From contig NZ_VZZK01000014.1 in NCBI RefSeq assembly GCF_008806385.1, forward strand, positions 1-64,000: DNA of 64,000 bases. The letters run 5' to 3'. This DNA comes from Methylobacterium soli. Its GTDB lineage: Bacteria; Pseudomonadota; Alphaproteobacteria; Rhizobiales; Beijerinckiaceae. Below, one piece after another: positions 53,370 through 62,089 of the stretch. A program made the position numbers and the translations under genes. Numbering within the stretch: the first letter of the stretch is position 1; each line of letters opens with the position of its first letter. The notes beneath the pieces are model-generated. The model was not told where the DNA came from. It worked only from the letters and a program-made list of their open reading frames with translations, and did no database searches.

Positions 53370-54181
53370 CCGGCGCCGACGCGCGCGCGGCCGAAATCGT
53401 TCCCGTGGGGCCGGCCGGCCTGGCCTGGCCGCTCTGGATCGCCGCGGCCGCCCTGGTCCTCCTGCTGCACGCGGGCGGTCTCGTCCTGGCCATCGATGAT
53501 GAGTCGCCCGAGGAGGCCGACGCGCTCGGCGCGACGGCGCTGGAGATCGGGCTCGACATGACGGCGCCGCGGCGCGAGCCCACGGATCTGCCGCCGGGCC
53601 CGGAAGCGGACGATGCCGCCGCTTCGCCGGCCGTCGTCCAGCAGAAGGCCGTGGCGGATCCGACCGAGCTGCCGAAGGCGGTTCCGACCGAGACGGAGGA
53701 TCCGGACCGGATCGTCGCGCCCGAGGCGACGCGCACGCCGCGCGAGGAGGAGCCCAAGGTCAAGGCGGTCGAAGCGAATCCGTCGGCGGAATCGGTCGCC
53801 TCGGAGGCCGCGGCCACACCCACCTCCGAGACGATGAAGGAGGCTGCGCGCTCGACCGCCCCCGTCCTGGGGACCGGCGCGAGCGCGCAGCGCGTGCGGA
53901 CCACCTGGCAGAGGCAGCTCCTGGCTCACCTCGACCGGAACAAGCGCTATCCGGGCGGCGCCAAGCACGTGACCGGACAGGTAACGCTGTCCTTCGTGCT
54001 CGACCGGCTGGGGCATGTCGTCTCCGCGACGGTGCTGCAGGGCTCGGGCGACCCAGGCCTCGACGGCGCTGCCCTGGCGATGATGAAGCGCTCCGACCCC
54101 GTGCCCCAGCCGCCCCCCCTCGTGGCGGACGAGGGGCTGACCTTCACGATCCCGGTGGTGTTCCGATCGAAACAAAGGTGA
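53366..54181 (+). CDS. tonB: energy transducer TonB
   Basis: A 271-residue TonB: N-terminal transmembrane anchor (LWIAAAALVLLLHAGGLVLA), a long Pro/Glu/Lys-rich periplasmic spacer (about 70-165) and a C-terminal domain (TWQRQLLAHLDRNKRYPGGA, VTLSFVLDRLGHVVSATVLQ, FTIPVVFRSKQR). The YP element (RYPGG) that contacts receptor TonB boxes is present. It ends the plus-strand operon and converges with a second receptor gene only 30 bases away, which it probably also serves. Confidence 0.93.
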   Translation: MTGADARAAEIVPVGPAGLAWPLWIAAAALVLLLHAGGLVLAIDDESPEEADALGATALEIGLDMTAPRREPTDLPPGPEADDAAASPAVVQQKAVADPTELPKAVPTETEDPDRIVAPEATRTPREEEPKVKAVEANPSAESVASEAAATPTSETMKEAARSTAPVLGTGASAQRVRTTWQRQLLAHLDRNKRYPGGAKHVTGQVTLSFVLDRLGHVVSATVLQGSGDPGLDGAALAMMKRSDPVPQPPPLVADEGLTFTIPVVFRSKQR

Positions 54182-54211
54182 GGCCGAGGCCTGCCGGGGC
54201 CATGGCCGATC

Positions 54212-56548
54212 TCAGAACGCCAGCCGCATGCCGCCGACGAAGTTGCGCGGGGCGCCCGCGAAGATCGAGCCGCTGGTGGTGGCCAGGACGCTCGCGCCGT
54301 TCTGCAGGCCAGTGCTCGCGCTGATCGAGTTCGCGAGGTTCTGCGCCGAGGCCACGTAGGTCTTGTCGAAGATGTTCCGCGCTTCGAAGAACAGGTTCAG
54401 CCGCTTGGCGTAGCCGACGAGCTCCGTCGTGTAGTGGAGATTCAGGTTCACGATGGCGTAGCCCGGCGCCTTCAACAGGTTGGCGTTGTCGATGAAGAAA
54501 TCGTCCTGGAACACCGTTTCGACGTATCCGCCGAGGCCCGCCAGGGGGCCGGTGGCCTGCTCGTAGCCGATCCGCGCGAGAAGCTGGTTGGCCGGCACGC
54601 CCGGGATGTGGTTGCCGGCCCGGTTGAACGCGCGGGTCAGGCTGCCGTTGCTGAGCTGCTCCACGTATCGGGTGTAGATCTGGTCGTCGAAGGTGTAGGC
54701 GGCGGTCGCCCGCCAGCCCGGCGCGAAGGCCCAATCCGCCCCGACCTCGACGCCGCGATGCTCGGAGGCCGGCGCGTTGAAGGTGTAGCTCAGGAGGCCG
54801 GCGCCGGGCGATTGCGTGACGAGCTCGTTGCGGAAGAACTCGTAGAAGCCGGTCACGCTGAAGCGCACCCCGGGCAGCGGGGTCCAGTCGGCCCCGACGT
54901 CGAAGCCCAGATTCTCCTGCGTCTGCAGCTGCCCGTTATTGCCCGGCACGCCCGCCGACGTGACCGTGAGGTTCGAGGCCGAGGGCGTGGCGTAGCCGGT
55001 CGCCACGCGGCCCCGGAACTGCCAGGCGGCATCGGGCCGGTAGAGCAGCGAGAGCTCCGGCGCGACGTTGAGGAAGCTGCGGTCGATATTGGCGAGCGTG
55101 GTGGTGACGCCGCCGGCCGCCGGGAATCCGTAGGTGATGTTGCGGCCCTGGATTGTCGTGTTCTCGGCGCTGATGCCCGCTACCGCGATCCATTGCTCGG
55201 TGAGTTGCAGCTCGACGCGGGCGCGCCCGCCGAGGTTGGCCTGCGTCGCCTCGAGGTTGGCGGTCAGCGCGCCGAGCCGCGCGCCACCGTAGGGGGCGCG
55301 GTTATAGGTCAGGCTGTTGCTGTCGAGGGTGTTGTAAGCGAGCGCGACGTAGCCGGTCGCCGGCAGGCCGAACAGGTCGCCGCGCCGGGTCACGTCGGTG
55401 AGGACGTTGAAGCCCGGAAAGTCGCCGCGGGCGGAGCTGGTATAGAAGGGCTGGTTGATCTGCCGATCGTCGAACACGAGCTGCGTGCGCCAGGTCGTGA
55501 AGGCGTCGAAATCGTGCTCCCAGCGCCCGCCCACGATGGTGCGCCGGTCGCCGCGCAGGAAGGCGCCCTCGTCGGCCGTGACCGGCACGGTGGCGCCGTT
55601 CCGGCCGTTGAGGAGCAGGCTGTTGAGCACGCAGCCGGGTGCGGCCGAGGCGGCCGAGGCGCAGCCGCGCTGGAACGGGTTGAGGTAGAACTGGTTGAGC
55701 GAGCTGCGGCCCGGCAGCTCGGCGAAGACCTGGTTGTTGATGATCTTCAGCGTGAAGCGGTCATCCGGCGTCGGCGCGTAGGTGCCCAGGAAGTTGATGG
55801 TCTGGGTGTTGAACGAGTTGTGGCTGAGGAAGCCGTTGCCGCGCGTGTCGCTGGTGAACAGGCTGTACTCGAAGGGCCCGCTGACCCCGCCGAAGGTGGC
55901 GTAATTGTTGAGGTAGCCGAAGCTGCCGGCATCGACGCCGTACTCGACGCCGTTGATCTCCGAGCCGCGCCGGGTGACGAAGTTCAGCGCGCCGCCCGTC
56001 GCGTAATTGCCGAAGAACGGCGATTGCGGCCCCCGGAACACGTCGATGCGGGAATAGGCGCGCGGGTCGACGAGGTCGAAGCGCGAGGAGCCGTCGGCCT
56101 GGGTCACGGGGAAGCCGTCCTCCAGCACGATGAAGTTGCGCGACACGCCGGTGGCGCGGGCATTGTTGCCGCGGATCGAGACCACGATGTCGCGCGGCCC
56201 GTTGCCCTGCCGCACGGTCACGCCGGGGCTGTTGCGCAGGATGTCGGCGACGGTCGTGGCGGCGCGATTGTCGATGACGCCCTCGCGCCCGATCGAGGTG
56301 ACGACCTCGCCGACGGGCTTGTCCAGCGGCGTCGGGGCGGCGACGGGCGGCAGGCCGGCCCGCGCCGCGCCGGAGGCGGAAATCGGCGTGCCCCCGGGGG
56401 CGCCGTTGCCCTCCGAGGTGACGGAGATCTCCTCCAGGGCGACGCTCTGGTTGCCGCCCTGGGCCTGGGCGGCGGCAATGGCCAGCGGGCTGGCGGCTAG
56501 GCACAGGCTCAAGGCTCGGATCCGGAGGCCGTGACGGCAATGGGACAT
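54212..56548 (-). CDS. second TonB-dependent receptor
   Basis: A 778-residue outer-membrane receptor. It has a signal peptide (ending AAAQAQ), a candidate TonB box near LEEISVTSEG, a plug domain (SIGREGVIDNRAATTVADIL, RQGNGPRDIVVSIRGNNARA, RIDVFRGPQSPFFGNYATGG) and a barrel ending in NFVGGMRLAF with C-terminal Phe. It resembles FecA/PupB-like or cobalamin-type receptors, without the signalling domain of FecA. It is the last gene of a minus-strand operon with PepSY and DUF2946-like genes, so ferric siderophore uptake is likely. Confidence 0.9.
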   Translation of the reverse strand: MSHCRHGLRIRALSLCLAASPLAIAAAQAQGGNQSVALEEISVTSEGNGAPGGTPISASGAARAGLPPVAAPTPLDKPVGEVVTSIGREGVIDNRAATTVADILRNSPGVTVRQGNGPRDIVVSIRGNNARATGVSRNFIVLEDGFPVTQADGSSRFDLVDPRAYSRIDVFRGPQSPFFGNYATGGALNFVTRRGSEINGVEYGVDAGSFGYLNNYATFGGVSGPFEYSLFTSDTRGNGFLSHNSFNTQTINFLGTYAPTPDDRFTLKIINNQVFAELPGRSSLNQFYLNPFQRGCASAASAAPGCVLNSLLLNGRNGATVPVTADEGAFLRGDRRTIVGGRWEHDFDAFTTWRTQLVFDDRQINQPFYTSSARGDFPGFNVLTDVTRRGDLFGLPATGYVALAYNTLDSNSLTYNRAPYGGARLGALTANLEATQANLGGRARVELQLTEQWIAVAGISAENTTIQGRNITYGFPAAGGVTTTLANIDRSFLNVAPELSLLYRPDAAWQFRGRVATGYATPSASNLTVTSAGVPGNNGQLQTQENLGFDVGADWTPLPGVRFSVTGFYEFFRNELVTQSPGAGLLSYTFNAPASEHRGVEVGADWAFAPGWRATAAYTFDDQIYTRYVEQLSNGSLTRAFNRAGNHIPGVPANQLLARIGYEQATGPLAGLGGYVETVFQDDFFIDNANLLKAPGYAIVNLNLHYTTELVGYAKRLNLFFEARNIFDKTYVASAQNLANSISASTGLQNGASVLATTSGSIFAGAPRNFVGGMRLAF

Positions 56549-56646
56549 GACGGTGACTCGCCGGATGGGTGCAGGCGGGCGCGGCCGCTGCGACCGGGAA
56601 GGGGATGGGTGCGGGAACGGGGCGCGTTCGGCCCCGGGCCGCGCGG

Positions 56647-58023
56647 TCAGCCGGCCGGGCGCGGGCGCAAGGTCTGAAGGGCGAGGTCGAGGAGGACCAT
56701 GCCCAGGATGACGAGGCCGGTCAGCGGGAACAGCGCGCCGAGACCGAGCACGAGTCCCGTCACCGTCGCGGCGACGCGCCGGTTCCGCGGCCAGGGCGGC
56801 ACGCCGAGGCGCCCGGCCGGGCGGCGCTTCCACCACATCACCGCGGCCGTGACCGAGAGCAGGAGGGTGGCGAGGCAGAAGGCCAGCATCGCGAGCTGGT
56901 TGATCCGGCCCCAATGCTCGCCCTTGTGGATGCCGATGCCGTACTGGACCGCCCGGGCGACACCGCCGAGGTCGCCGAAGCGCACGTCGACGAGGGGCTT
57001 GCCGGTATATTGGTCGAGCGAGATCATCCGCTGTCCGGCGACGTCCTTCGGATAGGCCGCCGCCGCGTAGACGCCGGCCTCGCCGACGGGCAGGGAGATC
57101 TCGAAGCCCGGCGGCATCCCGAGGCCGCGCAGGATCTCGACCGCGCGCGCGAGCCCGATGGCGGCCGCCGTGCTCGGCCGCGAGACCGGGACGGGCGCAT
57201 CCACCATCGCCCACCCGGTGGTGGTCAGCATCTCCCGCATCGGCAGGTTCGAGACCGGCTTGCTGGCCCAGAGCGCGCGCGGCTGCCCGAGGCCGGCCTC
57301 GTTCGACCAAGTCCGCAGGTGCTGGCCCCACCAGACCGACCAGGGCAGGCCGGTCGAGGCGAGGAAGAGGAGGCCGGCCCCGGCCATCAGGCCCGTGACC
57401 GCGTGGAGATCGCGCCACCAGATCCGCCGGCGCGGCGTGCCGCGCACGCTCACGACGCCGCCGCCCTGCTGGCGCGGCCACCAGAGGTAGGTTCCGGTGA
57501 CCACCAGGATGATGGCGAAGCCGGCGACGACCTCGATGACGCCGTTCGCGATCGGCCCGAAATACGCGAGGCTGTGCAGGCGCCGCACCACCATCATGAA
57601 CTCGCCGTCGCGGTCGACCCGGTCGAGCACGTCGCCGTTATACGGGTTCAGGTAGACGAGGATCCTGCGCGGCCCCTCGGCCATCGTCACCACGGCCGCG
57701 GCGGTCGCGTCGGCCGGGTCGGCCAGCGAGACCGGCACGGCGCTCGGCACGGCCTCGGAGGCGTTGAACAGCAGCACATCCGGGCTGAGGGGCCGGCTGG
57801 CCTCACGCGCCACAATCGTCCGGTCGGCGAAGGCCGTGGGGTTGATCTCGTCCTTGAACAGGTAGAGCGAGCCGGTGACGGAGAGCAGGATCAGGAAGAG
57901 CAGGCAGAGCAGGCCGGCATAGAAGTGCCAGCGCCAGACGGCGCGGTAGACGGCGTCCTGCGCCGGGCGCGCGACCGCGACGGCGCCGAACGCCGTCGCG
58001 TCGCCCTGGAGGGAGTGAGACAT
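56647..58023 (-). CDS. PepSY-associated membrane protein, possible ferric-siderophore reductase
   Basis: A 458-residue inner-membrane protein with four main hydrophobic helices: HFYAGLLCLLFLILLSVTGS near residue 35, others near 150-190, and two at the C-terminus. Conserved residues around HFYAG, FKDEINP, RLHSL and GIHKGEHW fit the PepSY_TM family. Relatives next to siderophore receptors (FoxB and FpvG types) reduce ferric siderophores in the periplasm with haem bound by His residues of the helices; that role is inferred here. It lies between a DUF2946-like gene (40 bases) and the receptor gene (98 bases). Confidence 0.88.
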   Translation of the reverse strand: MSHSLQGDATAFGAVAVARPAQDAVYRAVWRWHFYAGLLCLLFLILLSVTGSLYLFKDEINPTAFADRTIVAREASRPLSPDVLLFNASEAVPSAVPVSLADPADATAAAVVTMAEGPRRILVYLNPYNGDVLDRVDRDGEFMMVVRRLHSLAYFGPIANGVIEVVAGFAIILVVTGTYLWWPRQQGGGVVSVRGTPRRRIWWRDLHAVTGLMAGAGLLFLASTGLPWSVWWGQHLRTWSNEAGLGQPRALWASKPVSNLPMREMLTTTGWAMVDAPVPVSRPSTAAAIGLARAVEILRGLGMPPGFEISLPVGEAGVYAAAAYPKDVAGQRMISLDQYTGKPLVDVRFGDLGGVARAVQYGIGIHKGEHWGRINQLAMLAFCLATLLLSVTAAVMWWKRRPAGRLGVPPWPRNRRVAATVTGLVLGLGALFPLTGLVILGMVLLDLALQTLRPRPAG

Positions 58024-58063
58024 GGGGGAGGTCCGGGTCTGAGCGATCGGAAAGGCGGATCGA

Positions 58064-58432
58064 TCAGACGATGGGCGGACCTCGTGGGCTGACGGATTGC
58101 CCGGGCGGCGCCCGCGCCTGGACCGGTCCGGCGTCGCGCCACAGGAATGAGGCCACCCGGATGGGGACCCATTGCACGCTCGCGGACGTGGACAGGAGCG
58201 GGTCGAGGACCTTCGCGGCCTGCGCGGCCGTGCAGCAGGCGTGATGGTGACAGGCCGGCCCATGGCGGTCCGGCAGGCTCGAACCGTCATGCTCGGCGCA
58301 GATCACGCCACCGACCGGCACGGGCGTCACCGGGGCAAGGCCGCCGAGAAAGGCCTGCAGCAACAGCGCGTAGAGCGCGACCACCCCGATGATCGCGCGG
58401 CCTTGAACCGTCCGAGGCAGGCACCCGCGCAT
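58064..58432 (-). CDS. DUF2946-like His/Cys-rich exported protein
   Basis: A 122-residue protein with an N-terminal hydrophobic segment (IIGVVALYALLLQAFLGGLA) followed by a region with several Cys and His (ICAEHDGSSLPDRHGPACHHHACC). This layout fits DUF2946, small proteins found near metal-uptake genes. The clustered His and Cys could bind iron or copper. As first gene of the minus-strand receptor operon it may help handle metal in the periplasm; this is inference. Confidence 0.68.
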   Translation of the reverse strand: MRGCLPRTVQGRAIIGVVALYALLLQAFLGGLAPVTPVPVGGVICAEHDGSSLPDRHGPACHHHACCTAAQAAKVLDPLLSTSASVQWVPIRVASFLWRDAGPVQARAPPGQSVSPRGPPIV

Positions 58433-58717
58433 CCTCGCACTTAAGGTTCAGCGAAACGTTCGGTCAATCCATCGAGAGTTGTTTCCCGGCTGCGGGATCC
58501 GAGAGGAGCCCTGGGCGTGGCATTCAGGAGACCATCGCGGGGGTGAAGGCCGCGTCTCCCGGAATCCAGGAGCGTACGAGCTGAGCCTCGCGATCCGCGA
58601 GCGGCGAGCCCCCATCGTCCACGCCAAGCCGATGGCCTTCGGGCTGAAGAGCCTCCGGGCGGCGGGCATGCCGGAGCGAGCCCGGGCGCCGTCAATCCGG
58701 CGGCGCCCTCCCGGCCG

Positions 58718-59218
58718 CTAGGCCGGGATGCAGAGGGCGCGTGCGGCAGCACTCGGGGGCGTCCGGGGCCGCGGCATCCTCGTGGCGGGACAAGGCGGCG
58801 GATCATCGTCATCGTTCCGGCGTCCGGGGCGTCGGAAACCGCGCAGGGTCGAGAACCGGTGCGGGCGGCGCCGAGGCAAGGCCCGCGTGGCCGGACACGC
58901 GTTTGGCGAGCCAAGGGAATCCCGGTCGAGCTCGACCAGGGCGGCCAGCACGGCATCGACGCAGACCGGCTCGGCCTTGCACCCGATCAGGCAGCGCAAG
59001 GCGGGTCCGTTTTCAAGGGCGCAGGCGTCCGAGGCCCAGGACGCCAGGATCGTGCGCTTCTCCGCTCGGGACAGCAGGGGGTGCGCCAGCACCTCCCGCG
59101 GATGGCGGAACACGTCGCCGGGCGCGACGAGCGCCTGCCACGCCTCGAACGAGGCCGGTCGTGTGGCGGGCGGGTTCATGGGGCCGGTATGGGAAAGGTG
59201 CGTCTCCATCATCGACAC
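58718..59218 (-). CDS. conserved rhizobial small protein with abnormal C-terminus
   Basis: A 166-residue protein starting at GTG behind GGGAGG. Residues about 20-105 match a family widespread in Rhizobiales (FRHPREVLAHPLLSRAEKRT, ILASWASDACALE, VCVDAVLAALVELDRDS). Related proteins normally end soon after this domain with an acidic DDPPP segment. Here about 40 Arg/Pro-rich residues are inserted before NDDDDPPPCP, so the end may have changed by frameshifts or an insertion. Function unknown. It is downstream of the Hsp20 gene on the same strand. Confidence 0.7.
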   Translation of the reverse strand: MSMMETHLSHTGPMNPPATRPASFEAWQALVAPGDVFRHPREVLAHPLLSRAEKRTILASWASDACALENGPALRCLIGCKAEPVCVDAVLAALVELDRDSLGSPNACPATRALPRRRPHRFSTLRGFRRPGRRNDDDDPPPCPATRMPRPRTPPSAAARALCIPA

Positions 59219-59323
59219 GGATCATCCTCCCTGAAAGCGCGCGGCAGGGCATGAGAAGGGGTGTCCCTCGCGGGCCGCGAGGCCCCTGAAGGGTGTCGGG
59301 TCAGCAGCCGGTTGCGTGCGGGC

Positions 59324-59806
59324 TCAGGCGGCCTTGGCCTCGCCCTCGATCTGGACAGGCCCGTGATCCTGCCCGCCGCCGGCCCGTGCGCCCGCGACCG
59401 CGATGCGGCGCGGCTTCAGGGCCTCGGGCACTTCGCGCTTGAGTTCGACGGTCAGCAGGCCGTTCTCCAGCGCGGCGCCCACGACCTTCACGTGGTCGGC
59501 GAGGTTGAAGGTCTGGCGGAAGGTCCGCGCCGCGATCCCGCGATGCAGGTACTGGCGCTCACCCTCCTGGCCCCTCCGCTGGCCGGTGATCAGGAGCGCG
59601 GTGTCGTGCTGGGTGAGTTCGATCTCGTCGGGGGTGAACCCGGCCACCGCCATGCTGATGCGGTACTGGTCGTCGGCCACCTTCTCGATGTTGTAGGGCG
59701 GCCAGGTGGCGGAGGGCTCGACCCGGTCAGCCTGCGCGAGCAGGTCGAGAAGCCGGTCGAAGCCGACCGAGGAACGGAACAGGGGGGAAACGTCGTAAGT
59801 CCTCAT
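59324..59806 (-). CDS. Hsp20 small heat shock protein
   Basis: A 160-residue holdase chaperone of the alpha-crystallin family, IbpA/HspH type. The N-terminus MRTYDVSPLFRSSVGFDRLL and YNIEKVADDQYRISMAVAGF are typical of the rhizobial HspA-H group. The alpha-crystallin domain spans about 38-135, with ENGLLTVELKREVPEALKPR at its end; the expected IxI/V-like tail is RRIAVAG. The ATG has CGGAGG upstream. It binds unfolding proteins during heat stress. No ROSE-type leader was verified in the upstream 60 bases. Confidence 0.93.
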   Translation of the reverse strand: MRTYDVSPLFRSSVGFDRLLDLLAQADRVEPSATWPPYNIEKVADDQYRISMAVAGFTPDEIELTQHDTALLITGQRRGQEGERQYLHRGIAARTFRQTFNLADHVKVVGAALENGLLTVELKREVPEALKPRRIAVAGARAGGGQDHGPVQIEGEAKAA

Positions 59807-60435
59807 GACCACATCCTCCGTTGAGCAACGTGATGACGAGGGACGCCGGACGGTGAGAGCCGGCGCCCATCTCCGCGAGCCGTTTCGGGCCTCGCACGCG
59901 CGTAACGCGCCGGACCGGATCTGGTTCCAGAGCGTCAAACATCCGTTGATGGCGAAGGGGCGGCAGATTGATCGGGCCGCGATCTGAAACGCCCTGAGGG
60001 CTGGAACGGACTGGGTTTCGGCCGCGTGTAGGTCCGCCCTCTCTCCTCGTCCAGGGCCGGTCCACCCGAGCCTGGATCCGGCGCAGGCTGACGCGACAGC
60101 GGGGCGTTGCCGGGTGCCTACAATGCCGAGGTTCACTGCTGGATCGAGGCCCGCGCGATGTCCAGGCCCGCGCGATGTCCAAGCCCGCGCGATGTCCAGG
60201 CCCGCGAATGTGGGCGGGCTTGGTGGGTCCCCGCGCCCGAGCCCGGCGGTCCGGAATCAGGCCGACTTCCTCGGCGCCGATCACGTCGCACGCCGCATGA
60301 CGATTCTGATTGGTCTCACGCGTCCGGCGGCCATCGCCAACGCAAGCTCCGCCGGGTCCTTCGATTGCCCGCAAACCCGTGCCATCGAGAAGCCAGGACC
60401 GAACATCGAGGAGAGGGCTGGCAGCCCCAGAAACG
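59807..60435. other. intergenic region before the genomic island
   Basis: About 630 bases without a credible gene, ending at the terminator hairpin. It contains a 17-bp tandem repeat (60148-60210). Some open frames exist only because of high GC. Confidence 0.5.
60148..60210. repeat. 17-bp tandem repeat, three and a half copies
   Basis: The unit RGCCCGCGCGATGTCCA occurs at 60148-60164, 60165-60181 and 60182-60198, with a partial fourth copy from 60199. The copies differ only at their first base. No function is evident. Confidence 0.8.
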
Positions 60436-60461
60436 AAAAAACCCTGCATCTGCAGGGTTTT
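60436..60461 (-). terminator. strong hairpin terminator beside the att site
   Basis: AAAACCCTGCA and TGCAGGGTTTT pair perfectly around a 2-base loop. On the minus strand a T-run follows, so it terminates transcripts coming from the right. This fits the natural terminator of a minus-strand tRNA-Ser gene, only the last bases of which are left here. Confidence 0.75.
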
Positions 60462-60472
60462 ACAGGGCCGAG

Positions 60473-60486
60473 TGGCGGAGACGGAG
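60473..60486 (-). other. tRNA-Ser 3'-end fragment, probable attachment site
   Basis: On the minus strand the sequence reads CTCCGTCTCCGCCA: the 3' half of an acceptor stem (CGTCTCC), the discriminator base G and CCA, as in tRNA-Ser. Beyond it the rest of a tRNA is missing. Such a fragment, 10 bases before a terminator and 160 bases from an integrase gene, is what remains at one end of an element inserted in a tRNA gene. Confidence 0.6.
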
Positions 60487-60645
60487 TCCGTGGCGGATCA
60501 CGCTAGAGCCGTCCATTTCACGCGATTAAGCCTCTGCAACTACTCATGTTTTGGCATTCTGGTCCTCCAGAGCCATCCACCCTGCGCTCCCGCCTTCTGG
60601 GGGCTGCTGGGGGGACTGGCGGGGGGACCGAACCAGGAAGACGAC

Positions 60646-61866
60646 ATGGGTAAGCTGACTGCGAAGCTGATTGAGAATCTGAAGGAGCCGGGCAAATACG
60701 AGGACGGTGACGGCCTCCGCCTGGTGGTTGGGAAAGGGGCCAGCCGAAAGTGGGTGCTGCGGTATCGCTTCGGCCAGCAACGTCGCGAGATGGGCTTGGG
60801 GTCGTATCCTGCCGTCAGCCTCAAAGCCGCCAGGGACGCCTCGGCTGCGCTGCGGGCACAACTGGTCCAACGGGTCGACCCATTGGCCGCCAAGCAGGCT
60901 GAGGAAGAGGCGCAGCGGCTCGTTGTGGCCAAGACGTGGACCTTTGAGGAATGCGCCAAGGAGTACATCTCGGCGCACAGCTTGGGGTGGAAGAACGAGA
61001 AGCATCGGCAGCAGTGGCCGAACACGCTGGCGACCTATGCCTACCCGGTGATCGGCTCGAAGCCCGTCCAGGAGGTGACCACGGCCGACGTGCTGGCCAT
61101 CCTGAAGCCGATCTGGATGAGCAAGACCGAGACCGCTTCACGCGTCCGCAACCGGATCGAGTTGGTGCTCGATGCCGCCAAGGCTCAGGGATACCGCTCG
61201 GGTGAGAACCCAGCCCTCTGGCGTGGTCACCTCGACAAGCTGCTACCACGGCGCTCCAAGGCCCGCGCAGTCACTCACAGGCCGGCTATGCCTTGGGATG
61301 AGGTACCGGCGTTCGTGCGCCTGCTGGAGACCAAGCGTAGCGGTGCCGCGAGGGCGCTACGGTTCACTATCCTCACCGCCCGCCGCTCGACGGAGGTGTT
61401 GCACGCCACCTGGTCGGAGTTCGACCTGAAGGCTCGTGTCTGGACGATACCGGGTCAGCGCATGAAGGCGGGCAAGCCGCATCGGGTACCGCTTACCGAA
61501 GCGATGCTCGCCGTGCTGGAGCTGCAGCGCGGTCATGACGATGTCTGGGTGTTCCCCGGCTGGCGTCTGGGTCGGCCATTCAGCAACATGGCCATGGTCA
61601 AGGTCATGCGTGACGCCGCCCTCGGCCATTTTGTGCCGCACGGTTTCCGGAGCACCTTCCGGGATTGGGCAGCTGAGTGCACCCACTTCCCGTCTGAAGT
61701 GGTCGAGATGGCTCTGGCCCACACCATCGAGAACCGCGTCGAGGCTGCCTACCGCCGCGGCGACCTGTTCGAGAAGCGGCGGACGCTGATGGAGGTTTGG
61801 ACCGCGTATTCCACGTCCCATCCGGCGGTGAAAGTCGAGAGAAACCTTATACACGCCGCAGCCTAA
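60646..61866 (+). CDS. P4-type tyrosine integrase
   Basis: A 406-residue site-specific recombinase. The N-terminal arm-binding domain (KYEDGDGLRLVVGKGASRKW, VLRYRFGQQRREMGLGSYPA) is the DUF4102 type found in P4-like integrases. The catalytic domain has the expected Arg247 (TARRSTEV), His332 and Arg335 (HGFRSTFRDW), a later His in LAHTIENRVEAAY and the nucleophile Tyr369. The ATG follows GGAAGACGAC; open frame upstream is not supported. It most likely uses the adjacent tRNA-Ser 3' end as its target. GC content (about 62%) is lower than in the host genes to the left. Confidence 0.93.
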   Translation: MGKLTAKLIENLKEPGKYEDGDGLRLVVGKGASRKWVLRYRFGQQRREMGLGSYPAVSLKAARDASAALRAQLVQRVDPLAAKQAEEEAQRLVVAKTWTFEECAKEYISAHSLGWKNEKHRQQWPNTLATYAYPVIGSKPVQEVTTADVLAILKPIWMSKTETASRVRNRIELVLDAAKAQGYRSGENPALWRGHLDKLLPRRSKARAVTHRPAMPWDEVPAFVRLLETKRSGAARALRFTILTARRSTEVLHATWSEFDLKARVWTIPGQRMKAGKPHRVPLTEAMLAVLELQRGHDDVWVFPGWRLGRPFSNMAMVKVMRDAALGHFVPHGFRSTFRDWAAECTHFPSEVVEMALAHTIENRVEAAYRRGDLFEKRRTLMEVWTAYSTSHPAVKVERNLIHAAA

Positions 61867-61972
61867 CTATGCAGCTCCGGCGCACAAACATCACGCGCTA
61901 GGCTTAATCCCGGCGGTTCACAGCTCGGACAAGCGTCATATATGGCTTGTTGCGCAAGGCGGCATTGTGAAC

Positions 61973-61994
61973 CTCTGGCCAATTTCTGCCAGAG
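61973..61994. repeat. inverted repeat between integrase and helicase
   Basis: CTCTGGC and GCCAGAG form a perfect 7-bp stem with an 8-base AT-rich loop, about 105 bases after the integrase. Without a T-run it may be a weak terminator or a binding site. Confidence 0.4.
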
Positions 61995-62089
61995 CGGGCG
62001 CGCCACGAGAAATCTTTCAGTGCACGAGCGCAGGGCTGCAGCCCACACAGAGTGCGAACTGCCGGCCCATGGGCTAAGGACAAGCCAAA

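Noticed and set aside
60473..60560. A complete tRNA gene at the island border
   Set aside because: Only the acceptor-end bases are present; anticodon and other arms cannot be formed.
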